The notes beneath the pieces were generated by a model, which saw only the letters and a list, made by a program, of their open reading frames with translations, did not search any database and was not told where the DNA came from. Shown in pieces: positions 12,061 through 23,949 of a DNA stretch of 64,000 bases. Positions within the stretch are counted from its first letter, which is position 1. Every line of letters starts with the position of its first letter. The stretch is taken from assembly GCA_963920665.1 (NCBI GenBank), contig OY987266.1:9739001-9803000 (forward strand), given 5' to 3'. Position numbers and translations under genes: made by a program. Origin of the DNA: Straminergon stramineum (taxonomy: Eukaryota; Streptophyta; Bryopsida; Hypnales; Calliergonaceae).

Positions 12061-12174
12061 GTTTTTAAACTTCAATAAAGAAAATATAGAGAAAAAAAAA
12101 TGTCTTGTAGATTTGTGGTTGTAAAAGAATGAGGCCACAATTGGTACTAGCAAGGAAAAATGGTGTCTTATAGG

Positions 12175-12620
12175 AAAATTAGTGATAAAATTATAGAAGA
12201 GGTTTTATTTAATGTATTTTAGTTGAATTCTACACCAAAGAAATCAACTAGTCAAATGAAGTATAATCGTGATAGATCATTGGATAAGAAGGTTGAGCTA
12301 GAAAATAAACCTTTTTGAGATTCATTGTAGGGTCATCCTATACAAGAAAGTTTGAGAAGAAAAAAGAAAAATATTTTTAGTAAAGTTACTAGGATTCGAA
12401 GAAGTCATTATTTATAATTTTGTAGCAGAATAGGCCATTTCAAAAGAATTGCTTCTAGAAAATAAAGCTTACGAAAGTTCTAGTCAATTGATTTTAAACC
12501 CACAAGTGAGTTTTGAACTAAGATTTTTAAGAGCTATACGACTTCTAAATTTATTCCAAGTTCAACCAATAACTATACCATGAGTTATTTCAACTTAGGA
12601 TTGTTATTGATACACTTATT
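12175..12620 (+). pseudogene. Degraded relative of the ORF1 zinc-knuckle protein
   Basis: In broken frames this matches the ORF at 1950: KISDKIIEEVLFNVF against KISQEIIDEVLSDIF, and a knuckle remnant FCSRIGHFKRIA (about 12419-12455) in which the last cysteine is lost. It contains several stops and frameshifts and is certainly nonfunctional. Its value is that it shows the ORF1 at 1950 is an inherited part of the element family. Confidence 0.55.
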
Positions 12621-12639
12621 TATTTCAATATATAAAAAT

Positions 12640-13215
12640 TCAAATAGCATAAAAAATAAAATAAAATAAAATAAATTTTTAATTTATATATATAAGATTT
12701 TTATGGTATAAATTGTTTGAATTTGATATTGTAATAATTTTTCTTGTATAAATATTAAAATATATTTTAAAAATTATAAAATAGAAATAAAATAAATATA
12801 TAAATGTATAAAGGCTATAGAATTATATTTTTTAGTGCTCTTAAATATTTTGGTAATATTTTTTTGACTCAATTAATTATTTTTATTAAAACTATTGACA
12901 TAACAATCCTCTTCTTCTTCAAAACCACTAGATGTTGTATGCTAGTTATTTATTTGCGATGGATCATTGTTTTGTGCATATAATAATCTATCAAGTTCAT
13001 TACTAGGTAAACCATAATATTCATATCAAATGCATTTAGAGAGGCATATGCAATAATTGGCATTTTTTTCTAATTGATATTCATTTAAAATCTAAATTTT
13101 TGAATATTTATTTATTTATTTTAAAATAAAATTTAGAATTATTATTATTCAATAAAGTGAAGTAATATCCAAAACCTTCAAATTCCTATTTATGTTTTTC
13201 CAAATATAAAGGTGA
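12640..13215. repeat. AT-rich repeat, copy 2 (related to 8820-9960)
   Basis: This is a shorter diverged copy of the AT-rich repeat at 8820-9960. It separates the ORF1 relic from the ORF2 relic by about 900 bases, whereas in the first gypsy copy they are only about 100 bases apart, so it probably inserted here. Bases 13216-13515 have no visible gene. Confidence 0.5.
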
Positions 13216-13519
13216 AATTTTTTTTAAATTAGTTCTGAGCTTAAGGGTTCATCAAGTAAAAACTCGTAAACATTGAAGGTCATCTATTCACAATAAATTG
13301 TGGTATTCAACTCCCATTGATTACAAAGATGTACTTCTATTTCCAATCAAATAATCTCCTATATTAGCTTCTGTTTCAACAACTAACACTATTGGATAAG
13401 TGTCCTTTAGGTATTATTAAAAAAATTCTAACAATGAATTGAAATATATAATATTTAAATATATTGTTAAAAAATTGTTATTTTTCTATAAGAAGACCCC
13501 CAAATAACAATAAATTATT

Positions 13520-14035
13520 TTTGGATCTTGTCTTTTTATGGCTTTGTTTAGATTTTTTAAAAGCACTATTTTGGAAAAGCTTTTCATTTGCATGGTTAGT
13601 AAATATTATTTTTTTAAACCTTTTCTTTTTATGACTTTCTATTGATTTTGTAAAAGTGCTTATTCTGGACAAAAGGTTCACTTAAGTGGTAAGTATCCTA
13701 ATGATAATGAGTTTTATAAACAAATTGATCAATTGTCCTTAGATGTTAGAAGAATCATTCTAAGCAAAATTTAGGAGAATAAATTTGTTTATGAAGGCAT
13801 AGTGATATAGAAAGGAAAATTACTTTTTTCATTTCATCTTGGACTATTTAATTATTCAATATGGGAGATTGAAAACAATTTGTAGCACTAGCAATCCTAA
13901 AATATATGCTAGTTGGAATGACACCCAAGTAGCTAAAAAATTTATATTTTTATCTATAGTCCCATTAAAGTCAATCTTAATTGCAAAGAAAAGAGAAATT
14001 CTTAGTCTTTTCTTTAGATTGATATGCTTATGATT
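13520..14035 (+). pseudogene. Degraded relative of ORF2
   Basis: Matches 2642-3010 in broken frames: KQIDQLSLDVRRIILSKI and LFSFHL echo the first copy. The in-frame TGA after TTCTAT (near 13641) is at the same place as TGA 2654 in the first copy. The first 95 bases are partly duplicated: TTTTTATGGCTTTGTTTAG near 13530 and TTTTTATGACTTTCTATTG near 13625. Nonfunctional. Confidence 0.5.
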
Positions 14036-14209
14036 ACTTGAATCTTTGGATGTTTATGCCTAAAGGACGCTTATCCCACAGTGTTAGTTATTAAACAAAA
14101 ACGAATATAGTAGAATGTTTATTAGTTTTTTTACTTGATGAATACTAAGCTTAGTTAATTTTTCTCAACTTTTATCAATGGACACATTAGATGTCAAAAA
14201 AACTTCCTA

Positions 14210-14820
14210 AATAATCTACTTTACAAAATTAAGAGCACATAGAGAGGAATGGGCTTGGTTAAGAAAAATTCAAAAGAACGTAGCTACTATATTTTTGGAA
14301 AAAATTCACCTTTTGTAATCTAGATTTTGCCTTTTTCCACAAAAATCCAAGACTATAGTATAGGGATTCAAAATCTAGGGAATGGTCAAATAGTCTAACA
14401 TGTTGTGACTAAAGTTACTTGTATTTTATAGTAAAATAGAATATACATGCAATTAACATACAATTTCACAAATAACAATTTATTTTCTTACTTATTTCCA
14501 AAAGGTATAATTTAGTGCGTAGTCTGTTACCAATGCTATGGATGCATGAATGTTGTCCTAGTCCTATATAGTATTCTATGCGAGTTTATTGACAATTTGT
14601 CATGTTTGACTGCAATTTGTCATGTGCGTGATTTAAGACTTAACAAACGCAATAATATACAATATATATAATATAATTTCATACATAGGTTCCTTAATTA
14701 TTGGTTATTTTCTTTACTAAGGCAATTTGTCATGTAATTAATTAACTAGCCTAATTGCAAGTTACATGAGTATCAAACAAGTCCTGGTCTCACAACAATT
14801 GGATAGCTAAAGTTAAATAT
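14210..14820 (-). repeat. Inverted, diverged LTR fragment of the first gypsy family
   Basis: Read on the minus strand, 14327-14440 aligns with 1461-1565, and 14560-14600 aligns with 1290-1330. The element at 1-8 kb is on the plus strand, so this fragment is inverted relative to it. Bases 14821-15710 hold no gene I can support; a TATA-like TATAAATA at 14971 is followed by nothing recognisable. Confidence 0.5.
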
Positions 14821-15714
14821 GCACAAATGATATTCTCTTTAGGAATTAATGTGATATTAGAGTGTTATAAAGGAATGTTGTTATAGAAATATTCTCATGA
14901 GATAGGTCCATAAGTATGTCCATCAATTAGTAAACTCATGAATGCAATCCCATGCAAATATTGTATCCTATAAATAAATTGAGAAACATTGTGGAGTAGA
15001 GTTCTCTCAATGTACATTACTCATAGCAATAGTCTATTATTTTATGGTTACTTTTAGAACAATAATATTATATTCCATATGCAATTTTTGTAGACTCTTC
15101 TTTATTCTTCTAATCTTTAAATAATTTTGATAGTGTCTCACATCACTCAATCTCACATATTGTGATAGTCAACATACAAATTTTCATAATCTCCAAAGAC
15201 CATTCACTCTTCTTCACTTTTAATTATTCAAATCCAAACTATAATATAATTAAAATTTCAAATCATGGTCAAATAATAATCATAGGCCTCACACACATTC
15301 AATACTCTAGAATTGAATGAATTGAGTTTTTTTGTATCATTATCAATTCTTAATTATACATTAGACAATAGCTGAACAACTCTAAGATAACATAATCAAA
15401 TTACAATCTTCAAACGATTTCAATATCTCACAAACATTTTCACTTCTCATACAATCATACACCTAGCTATAGTCTTTGATTAACTTCAAAACCTCCTTAT
15501 CAAGTGATTAAAATTCTTATACATACTATAACAATAATCAATAATCGACTTTAACTCTAGTAATACGTATCTCACTTACAATAAAATAATAAATAAATAA
15601 AAATTAAAAGTTCATGACCCAAATACATATTAATCCATTGTCTCTTGAATCATTGCTTGCAACCATCAACCATGTAATTCAATCACATGAGTTCACATTC
15701 AATTGCCACACTTA

Positions 15715-16343
15715 GGGCCTCTTTACACTATGGCCATCCAAGTCAAGAGGCCGTGGGATTGAGTGGCCAAACTTTGGTGAGAGTCCAAGGAAATGAGCAA
15801 TAAATAGGCCCCCCAAAATAGGAATTGGAGCTCTCGGCCGGCTATAGTGTGAAGCCTCCAAAGTCCAAGCCCAAAGTCCAAACCTATTCCATTTTTTCGA
15901 CTTCTATCCTTTCTCTCCATATTAATCCATGCAATTTCTGAAATTTTCAATGAATTGACACCCATGTGACATTTTTTTCAAGCAAAAGGTTAAAAAACAT
16001 GAGAAAGGGGTCAAAAATGGCCTTGGAAAAATAATTACAGCACATGCACTCATCATCGAACAAGGAATATGAAGGATATAAATAAAATAAAAAGGTGGCA
16101 TTAAACATTGAAGGGAACTAGGTTCATTGAATGCTAAGACTCACCATTTTAGTAGCAAAGACTAGGTTTCAAACCCCAATGACGGCACAAATGAACAAAT
16201 GAACAAGGGAGGGCATACTACCAATGGACTTTGGATTGTCCCTCCTTGTGTGAAGGGTTGAGCGGCCAAACTCTTGATTTTCTACAATTTGATTGGCTAA
16301 AACCGACAGACTCTTGACCTTGTGCCATAGTGTGAAGTGGCCC
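15715..16343. mobile_element. PIF/Harbinger (Tourist-like) MITE, 629 bp, with TTA target duplication
   Basis: The left end GGGCCTCTTTACACTATGGC and the complement of the right end (16324-16343) agree at 18 of 20 bases. TTA flanks both sides (15712-15714 and 16344-16346), the 3-bp duplication typical of PIF/Harbinger elements and Tourist MITEs, and GGGCC ends fit that superfamily. Inside, further partial copies of the end occur (GGCTATAGTGTGAAGCCTCC at about 15841, and CCTTGTGTGAAGGG near 16239), so each half is itself a foldback. There is no transposase; it would depend on one supplied in trans. Confidence 0.85.
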
Positions 16344-16346
16344 TTA

Positions 16347-18375
16347 GGTTGTCTCAAATTCTCAAACTTTCATTTCAATAATTTTCTATTTTAAGTTAGT
16401 CCTCAAATACAAAGTGATTATAACTTACATACTTCAATTGAATAGATTTTTAACTAATGCATCACCATTCTTACATCATTGATTATAATTTCAAGTACAT
16501 ACTCAATTCATTACGAAATGATTCACTACTACTTGAATTATACAAAAAAATTATACATATAGAAAATTTCTCATATATAAAAAATTGTAGAAATAAATGA
16601 TTATTTGAGGGAAACTAAACCACATTCACACAACAAAAGAAAAATACAATATACTTATATTTGGAATTCTTGCATTGACATCTCTTCACATTTTAACTAT
16701 CTATGAATGATTTTCTTCAATCAAAACGACCAATTACAATTTTCAAATCATAAATTATTTGAATCCAAAGACTTAGCTAGTATAGGAAAGAATTTGCAAG
16801 CTATAATTTCTTAAATCAAGATTATCTCTAAAGAACTCCTTGGCAACCAACAACTCTAATATGTAAACAAGGAGCAAGGAGTATTTAGATTTGAACACTC
16901 ACTAAGACTTTTTACTAAAAATAGACATTTCAGAGTTATAAATATTGATGTTAGAATTGAAAATAGTAGGTTTATAATTATTAAAATAGAAACTATTAAA
17001 AAATAGAATTTCCAAAAAGTCATGGAGTGTTAAAAATGATTTATTTAAAGTAGTCGATTTAATGTTCAAATGTTGCAGGTAAGGCTAAGAATGATGGCCA
17101 AGGCTCTCTTGCAACAAGAAGGGTACTACCATTGAGATGATGTGCAAATGAATTTCATCCATGTCATCCATTCATCATCCATCCAAGAAAGATCTTATTT
17201 AATTTGTACACTATACGTAATATATGTCTTATGGTTATCTCCATCCATTATTTTATGACTCCCTTGCATGTGGAATGCACAAAACTTACTATTGAATGTA
17301 TACTTACTAAAAATTAGACACATCATTAATTATTCTGTCCTTTAAAAAATTTATGTATTCTTTATTTTAATTAAAATAATACTAGACCAACTAAAGAAAA
17401 TCATGCCAACAAAAATTCTTATCATCTCCTCCAAAGAATTGGGAAACAATTCCAAATACTTCATGAATCAATGAATAGGAAAAATAAGAACTTGCTCTTG
17501 GGCTAAATACTATAGAATTTCAAATTATTATGAATAGTAGTTGAGATTTTGGCAAGTGTCTTTGGGGTCTCCAAACAACGCTATAGGGGCACTAGGAACC
17601 TCAAGTCACCTTTCAAGTAATTATGGAGAAATAATCTATAACATCTTCTTTTGAACTTCTGTTGAATCAAATCCTATATTTTTCAATTTTTATTGCAGAG
17701 ATTAAAAATATTTGATTGATATAAGAAAATGTAGTAGAATAAGGTTTCATTAAACCCAACAAGGTTAGAGGGAGATTTGGAAGAAGAAAAGTTCCAAATT
17801 GCCAATTTTTGATGCATTGTTGAAAATAAAAAATAAAAATCGATTTTTTGAATTCCAACCATGTTTATTATTTCATTTTTTACGAAGTGCCAAAGTGGAA
17901 ATATTAAATGTTATAGTGGTGCTCCAAATTACAACATTCATACACATATTGGATGTATAATATGGTTTTCATCCACAATTTGGCGATTTCATCCAGGTCT
18001 TTTCACATTTTTTTTGGCATTTTGTAGCCAAATTATTTTTTCTAGTGCAATTTGGCACCAAAAAGACAAAAAAAAGCCTTGTATCAAACCATAAAAAAGT
18101 GTATTAAACAAGGAAGGCATTGTGTAGGAAAAATTTCAGTCCATTTGATTGCATGGATTGAAAGATTATAACATTTCAAGTGAGAATAAAACCATTTCTC
18201 AATCATGCAAAATGAATTAGCGAACTTTGAGCTCTCTTGGAGTAAAGTTATTTCTCTCCATAAAAACAAGGATTTTGACCATTAATAAGTATGTGATGTT
18301 AGGTTCATTCATGAAAAATTCAAAAGCAAAAATATAGTCCAATGTGAGCACTTTTATATAAAACCTTGACATAGA
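16347..18375. other. AT-rich intergenic stretch, no gene recognised
   Basis: About 2 kb with only short chance frames of 60-80 codons, none with codon bias, domain or homology visible to me. No tandem repeat or terminal repeat was found by eye. Confidence 0.4.
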
Positions 18376-18379
18376 AGTG

Positions 18380-20008
18380 GAACACACACGTGTTCTCTTT
18401 TTAAGAGTGATTTTTGTGCTAAAGGGTGTCTAACGTTGGTCCATTGTGCTTTCCAAGCAATGGATCCTTTTGTATAGTTTGATGTAACTTCAAATGTGCA
18501 ATGCTTTGCCCAATTCTAATTTCACATTCAATTTCTAGGTGAATGGCCAAATGAACTAAGCCACTGTGATTTCGAGCAAAAGATCCTACAATCTAAAATT
18601 ATCAATTTTAAGTCAAAGAGAAGCTCATTCCATTTTCAAAAATACAAAAATTAAGACCATCCAATATTTTTAGCAAAAGATATGGACGGATGAAGTTTAG
18701 CCTTTGAAAGGGCTAATTAAACTTCATCCATCTTTTTACCTTAGTTCTTAATTTCAATTTGATTTTTAATTTGAGATAATTAATAATATTGAAAATCAGC
18801 TTCTAAGGTGTAAGTTTGACCTTAGATGGATGATTTAGGCCTACTTTCATTCAACTTCTTTTCTAACTTTCATCCCTTCATATCTTTTAGGGTTTTAAGT
18901 TGTTTTCTAAGTTTAAGCTATGGTTAGAGTCCTTTCAAGTTATTCTAAAAGTTTCTAACTCTAAATTCCTTATTTTCATTTACCTCCTAAGTTCTTAATT
19001 TAAATTTCCAATGATTATTTGTCTCGGTGCTAATTCTAATAGTTTATTACTTTTAGAACTAAAATATTTTGTACTTATAGATGCTAATTCTAGATTTGTA
19101 AATTGATAAGACATTCCTAAATTGAGTTCTCCTAGTGAAAGTTATGCATGGATGAAGTTTGATTGCTAATTGGTTCCTCAAACTTCATCCACCATTTTCT
19201 CCTAACCCATAATTTAAAACTCATTTTTTCTTTCAACCTTGGATTTTGGGTTTTTTCTAAGTCCTAACTTTTCGTTCTTGTCCATATCGGATGATTCTAA
19301 CTAATTTTTCATCCAATTTGACTCCTAAACTTCATCTATCTATATCTTCTTTGTTTTAACTGTGATTTCTACTTGTCTTTTATTTTTGGAAACCTCTAAA
19401 CATCTAATATAGGATTAGAAATTAAAATTTGAGTTGACTCTTAGTCTTAAGGGTCTGACTTGGCTTTAGGCCTTAGCCTACTTGAAACTACACTAATTTG
19501 AACAATTAAAGTAAAAATGAGTATTTTTGGAATATACCTTGGATTGTGCTTCATAAATTAAGTGGTCAAAAACACCCTCAAACTCCTCTTGTGCCATCAA
19601 TTCTTTCCAAAGTGAAGTTTTGCTCACTATGAATTATTTTTTGTAAGTTTTTGTTTATTATATGTGATGGAAAATCTTTCTCTCTTCTACTCTATTTCTT
19701 TCTACACTCCTTTTAACTTCTTTCTTGACTTTTAAGACTATTCTATTAGTTGACTTTGGATACAATAGAATTTTTTGCCACAAATTGACAATTTAAATAT
19801 TCTTCCCTTTCATTTTAATGTACCTAAAGACTTATGGATGTATCTCTAATCTAAATTCTTTCTAAACTCCCTCAGTCTTCAACCAATTCTTTAATCTTCT
19901 TCTTGCTTCTTTCAAACAAGAACTTCTACGTGGTAGAGGAGTTGAGAGAATCAACTTCCATTTGGACTTGTTTGCATGTTCTTATGTTTAATTGAACTTC
20001 TACACCTT
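18380..20008 (-). repeat. Diverged downstream part of the long-LTR family, inverted
   Basis: It reads on the minus strand as the downstream (R-U5-like) part of the 4-kb family best seen at 27080-31104. Shared landmarks are the semi-palindromic block GGTCCATTGTGCTTTCCAAG at 18438, several AACTTCATCCA words (18720-19330), and the GGGTCTGACTT/GGCCTTAGCC block near 19450. Divergence is high. No gene. Confidence 0.5.
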
Positions 20009-20802
20009 TGTCAGCCTTGAAGTTGGCACTTGGAAGTCAAGATTTTTTTTGGAGGGGGATTTTGTTAGGTTTAGAGTCTATTTATGTAAAAAAAAGACAT
20101 AAAAAGAGTGTTTGAGTGGTATTTGGTAGAAGCCCCTACCAATACAGTATGGGGTCATCCTAGAAGTATAGAGTGTCTAGAATACTCTATTTTCCTACTT
20201 CTAGTGTCTACTTGAGAGTTTGAGAGTTTGTTTAAGTGATTCTGAGAGAATTAAAGATCAAAATGTTAGCTAATTCTAGTACTTTGTCCATACTAAACTA
20301 GTCTTACAAAGTACATGTGGCAAATTGGCCAAGTCTATTTTAGGTCTAGAGAGTCTACTTAAAGGTCACCATCCAATTCATGAAGAATTTAGATTGATAA
20401 TTTCTTATTTGCATGTAACTTATAGAATATTGAACCAAAATGCAAATAAGATGAAGGGAGAGCGACCAGGGCATGAAGAAAGGTGCTTTTAAGTTTAAAA
20501 GCATACCAAGAGTTGACATTAGAGCCAGTCGTTTCAAGATTCCCTTATATGACAATTATTTCCCCCTTGGATGGGAATTAAAAAGGAATTGCTAATTTTA
20601 GCTTCACTATGAATAGAACAAACTGAAATGTAATGTTGCACTTTGGTTTGGGGAGTTTCTTAGAAGATATCCAAAAAATTTCAGATTTTTCTGAAATATT
20701 CATGATAACTCTATAGGAAGTCAACTGCCTTTAAACATGGTCGTAAATTCTTAGAAATTACCCATCTTGATGTATAATCCCACTTAAAATTAGAATAGAT
20801 GT

Positions 20803-23184
20803 GTGTGTGCTAAGAGCATCACCACCCATTCCCCCCAAACACAGCTTAGGAAATGGGGTGGCCCGAGCCCTTTTCTACTTGGATTTCATTTGGTTGGGGA
20901 GATACCCCAATCATCCCCACCCAAGGAAAAGGGAGAAAAAAAGTCAATCATACACTTAACGAGAAAAATACAATTTTTTAATGTTGATTCAAATGCAATG
21001 AGAAATGCAACTTCGTCCTCCGAGGGTTAACTTACAACTTTTGCTTTATGCATTTTGAACTTAAATTTTTCTATCATGAATAATTGATTAAAAAATAAAG
21101 AAAAATCAAAATGCAAATAAATATAATTTTAACTCTTCTTTTCCTAAAATCTTCAATTTGAATTAAAATTTAAAAACAAATAGTATTAAAAAATTATATT
21201 CAAAATTCAAAACAAATAAACAAAAGTGCTTGAGGTGTGTTTCAGGTGTATTTGAGGTGTGCTTGAAGTCTACCTCAAGCAAATCTCAAGCACACTTTTA
21301 CATTTATCATCATTAAATTTAAATCAAAGTTCTCCAAAAAAATGTCTTTAAAACTTGTAATTAAAATTTTAAAAAAGAAAAGAATGTGCTTGAGGTACAC
21401 TTAAGGTCTACTTCAAGGATACCTCAAGCTCACTTTTTTCTTTTTCTCATTGGACTTGAATTAAAATTCAAACAAAAATTATATTGAAAAATCCTATTCA
21501 ATTTTCTTTTTAAATCAAAATTTTCTTGAGGTGTGCTTGAGGTCTACCTCAAGTATGTTCCTCAAGTACACTTTGATTATTTTAAAAATTTTCAAGATTC
21601 TTTTAATTGAAATGCAATAAGAAAAGTAAAAGGTATGATTGAGGTGTGCTTGAGGCCTACCTCAAGCACACCTTAACCCTGTAAGGACGGGCTGGTCATC
21701 GTGGAAATCTTCTTTTTTGAAATAGTATGAATCATCTATTGTAAAAGAACTAAAAGTAATCATTGGAGGTCATACTACTATGCAAGACCTCCCCCTTTTA
21801 GCACAAAATTCCCAAGATGAACAATGGTACTTCTGTCTCACATGTGAGAGTTCTTTGTCATCCATTGGACCACTCTGGTCCGCAGTGTCCTTATTGGGTA
21901 AAGCATACTTTGATTTTTTTTTCAAATTTTGAATAGAATTTTTTCACCAAATTTTTGTAATATTTTTTTTATTTAAATACAAACAACAGTGATTGTGTTT
22001 GAGGTGTGCTTGAGGTACACCTCAAGCACATCTCAATCACACTTTGATTTAAAAAAAGATTGAATAGGAATTTTGATCAAATTTTTTTATTATTAATTTT
22101 TTTCATTTAAACACAATGAGAATAGTGAAAATGTGATTGAGGTGTGCTTGAAGTAGACCTCAAGCACACCTCAAGCACACACTATTATCATTGCACTCGG
22201 ATTTTAAAAGAACTAAAATTAAATTTATGCAAAATATGAATTAATTAATTTTCTTAAAGTGAGCTTGAGGTGTTTTTCTGAGGTAGACCTTAAGTTCACC
22301 TCAAGCACATTTTCACTCTTCTCATTGCATTCAAAATTTAAAAGAAAATACACATTTGTTGTGAATTTCTATTTAAAATTTTAAAAATAATCAAAATGTC
22401 GTTGATATGTCCTTGAGGTCTACCTCAAATGCACTTGCAACATATTTTTACTATTTTCATTGCATTTGAATTAAAAACATGTATTATTGAAAGAATCTTA
22501 ATATTTTTTAAAAGCTTGCTTGAGGTGTGCTTGAGGTAGACCTCAAGCACATCTCAAGCACACTTGGTTTAAAAAAAATTGGAATATAATTTTCCTACCG
22601 AATATTTTGTTGGACTTTTTTGATTTAAGTGGAATGAGAAAAGTAAAGTTGTAATTGAAGTGTGCTTGAGATAGACCTCTAGCACACCTCAAGCTTCTCC
22701 TTCTTTTTAAATATTTAGGATAAAACTTTTCAAAGTAATTTTTTTTAATCAATTGCAATGAGAAAAGTAAAAGTGTGCTTGAGGTGTGCTTGGGGTCTTT
22801 CTCAAGAACATCTCAAACACACGTTGGATGTCTTTAAAATTTTGAATACAATAGTTCAACAAAAAAATTTCAAAAATTTCAAAAGTGGTGATTTGAATAT
22901 AAATCCTCCTTAGCATTGCTTACAATTCACTTCTTCATAGTGCATCCTTCTACCTTGTGTCATTGCATCAACAAGCTGACAAAATATGAAGCTCGACAAA
23001 ATCGTCTGCAAAAAATAAATATACAAAGTCAACAACCTTGGCAAGGACAATGTCCAGATGTCCTATAGTTTCCGGTGCCATTTCCACTGTGACTGAGCTC
23101 CCTCTCCCTAGCCAAGTCCGCGGTGCACCACTTTTTTGTCACTAGCCCCGTCTAATCCCGGGTTGGAGAGCTTCCTAAGGAATG
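20803..23184. mobile_element. 2.4-kb insertion in an LTR copy, probably a non-autonomous DNA transposon
   Basis: Its limits come from the gap in the alignment with 56315-56360. The left end (GCTAAGAGCATCACCACCC) and the complement of the right end (GGAAGCTCTCCAACCC) are loosely similar, as in plant elements with AGAGCATC-type ends, but I could not define an exact inverted repeat or target duplication. The interior is dominated by a palindrome array at 21222-22820. A GC-richer unique segment is at 21690-21900 and another at 22900-23180. No transposase is visible. Confidence 0.5.
21222..22820. repeat. Array of eleven about 46-bp palindromes in a tandem repeat
   Basis: Each palindrome is a variant of GTGCTTGAGGTGTGCTTGAG, then GT, then the complement. 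Copies start near 21222, 21385, 21520, 21632, 21987, 22130, 22256, 22395, 22510, 22650 and 22770, mostly 110-160 bases apart. The spacers also mirror: AATGCAATGAGAAAAG before a palindrome and TTTTCTCATTGCATT after it. Arms vary together, which keeps pairing. There is no coding potential. A transcript would fold into a row of hairpins. Confidence 0.85.
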
Positions 23185-23940
23185 GGTGTTAATACTTTAA
23201 TAAAGCTTCCCATCAGGTTTGAAGACATTCCAACATTGGCAAGTATCATGATCAATAACAACATTGAATTTAAAAAGAATTTACAACATGGCATCAAGTT
23301 GAATGGTGTATCAAGAGCTTATGGTGTCCCAATGTTACCAATGAGGGGTCTTTTCTTACTCTCATGAACCTTCCAGATAACTCGAACTAGTTAGTTTCTT
23401 TGAAAAATGCAAATTCCAATAGTTGGAGTTTTTTGGGTTTTTTGGAATTATTGTCAGTGGTTTTTATGAGCTAGAATGACTTGGAAGTAGGGTTATGGGA
23501 ATGCGTAGGCTAATTTGGGTCCTCCAAATACAATGGAGCAATCAGTTTTTCATTTGGAGTTGTTCTTTAAAAGATAGAGAGGGTCCAACAATAGATTTGA
23601 CTTTATAGAGTAATTAATGGTAATTCAAAAGTTAACTTCCTAAATATCTTTTGGATAATCGAAAATTGGATTTGGTCAAGATCTCTTTTCTTGTGTAACA
23701 AGACAATTTAGAAATAACTTTGGATGAATTAGCAAAATATGTAATTAATTAGGGTTATTTTCAAAAGATCTTGGATTTGATTTGGCCAAGATTTATTAGC
23801 TAAATGGAGAAGATTCTAGTGATTTCTTCCATTAAACAAAGATTATTAAGAAAATACTTTAGGATAGTTTAGCAAATATTTAGAGATTAAAAGTAGAATG
23901 TTTTCCATTGACAATTTATCGGGGAGGGGCTTGAGACAAG

Positions 23941-23949
23941 TATAAAAGG
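23941..23949 (+). promoter_or_regulatory. TATA box of a long-LTR copy
   Basis: TATAAAAGG lies at the same place as TATAAGAGG at 28361, TATAAAAAG at 34279 and the mutated TACAAAAGG at 57124 in other copies, each preceded by a GGAGAGG or GGGAGGGG block. Conservation of position across copies makes it the likely LTR promoter. Confidence 0.55.

Noticed and set aside
14965..15020. TATA box followed by a start region
   Set aside because: TATAAATA stands alone in AT-rich DNA with no gene downstream and no repeat counterpart.
15723..16357. Small minus-strand frames of 62 and 80 codons
   Set aside because: They lie within the MITE and read its inverted repeats.
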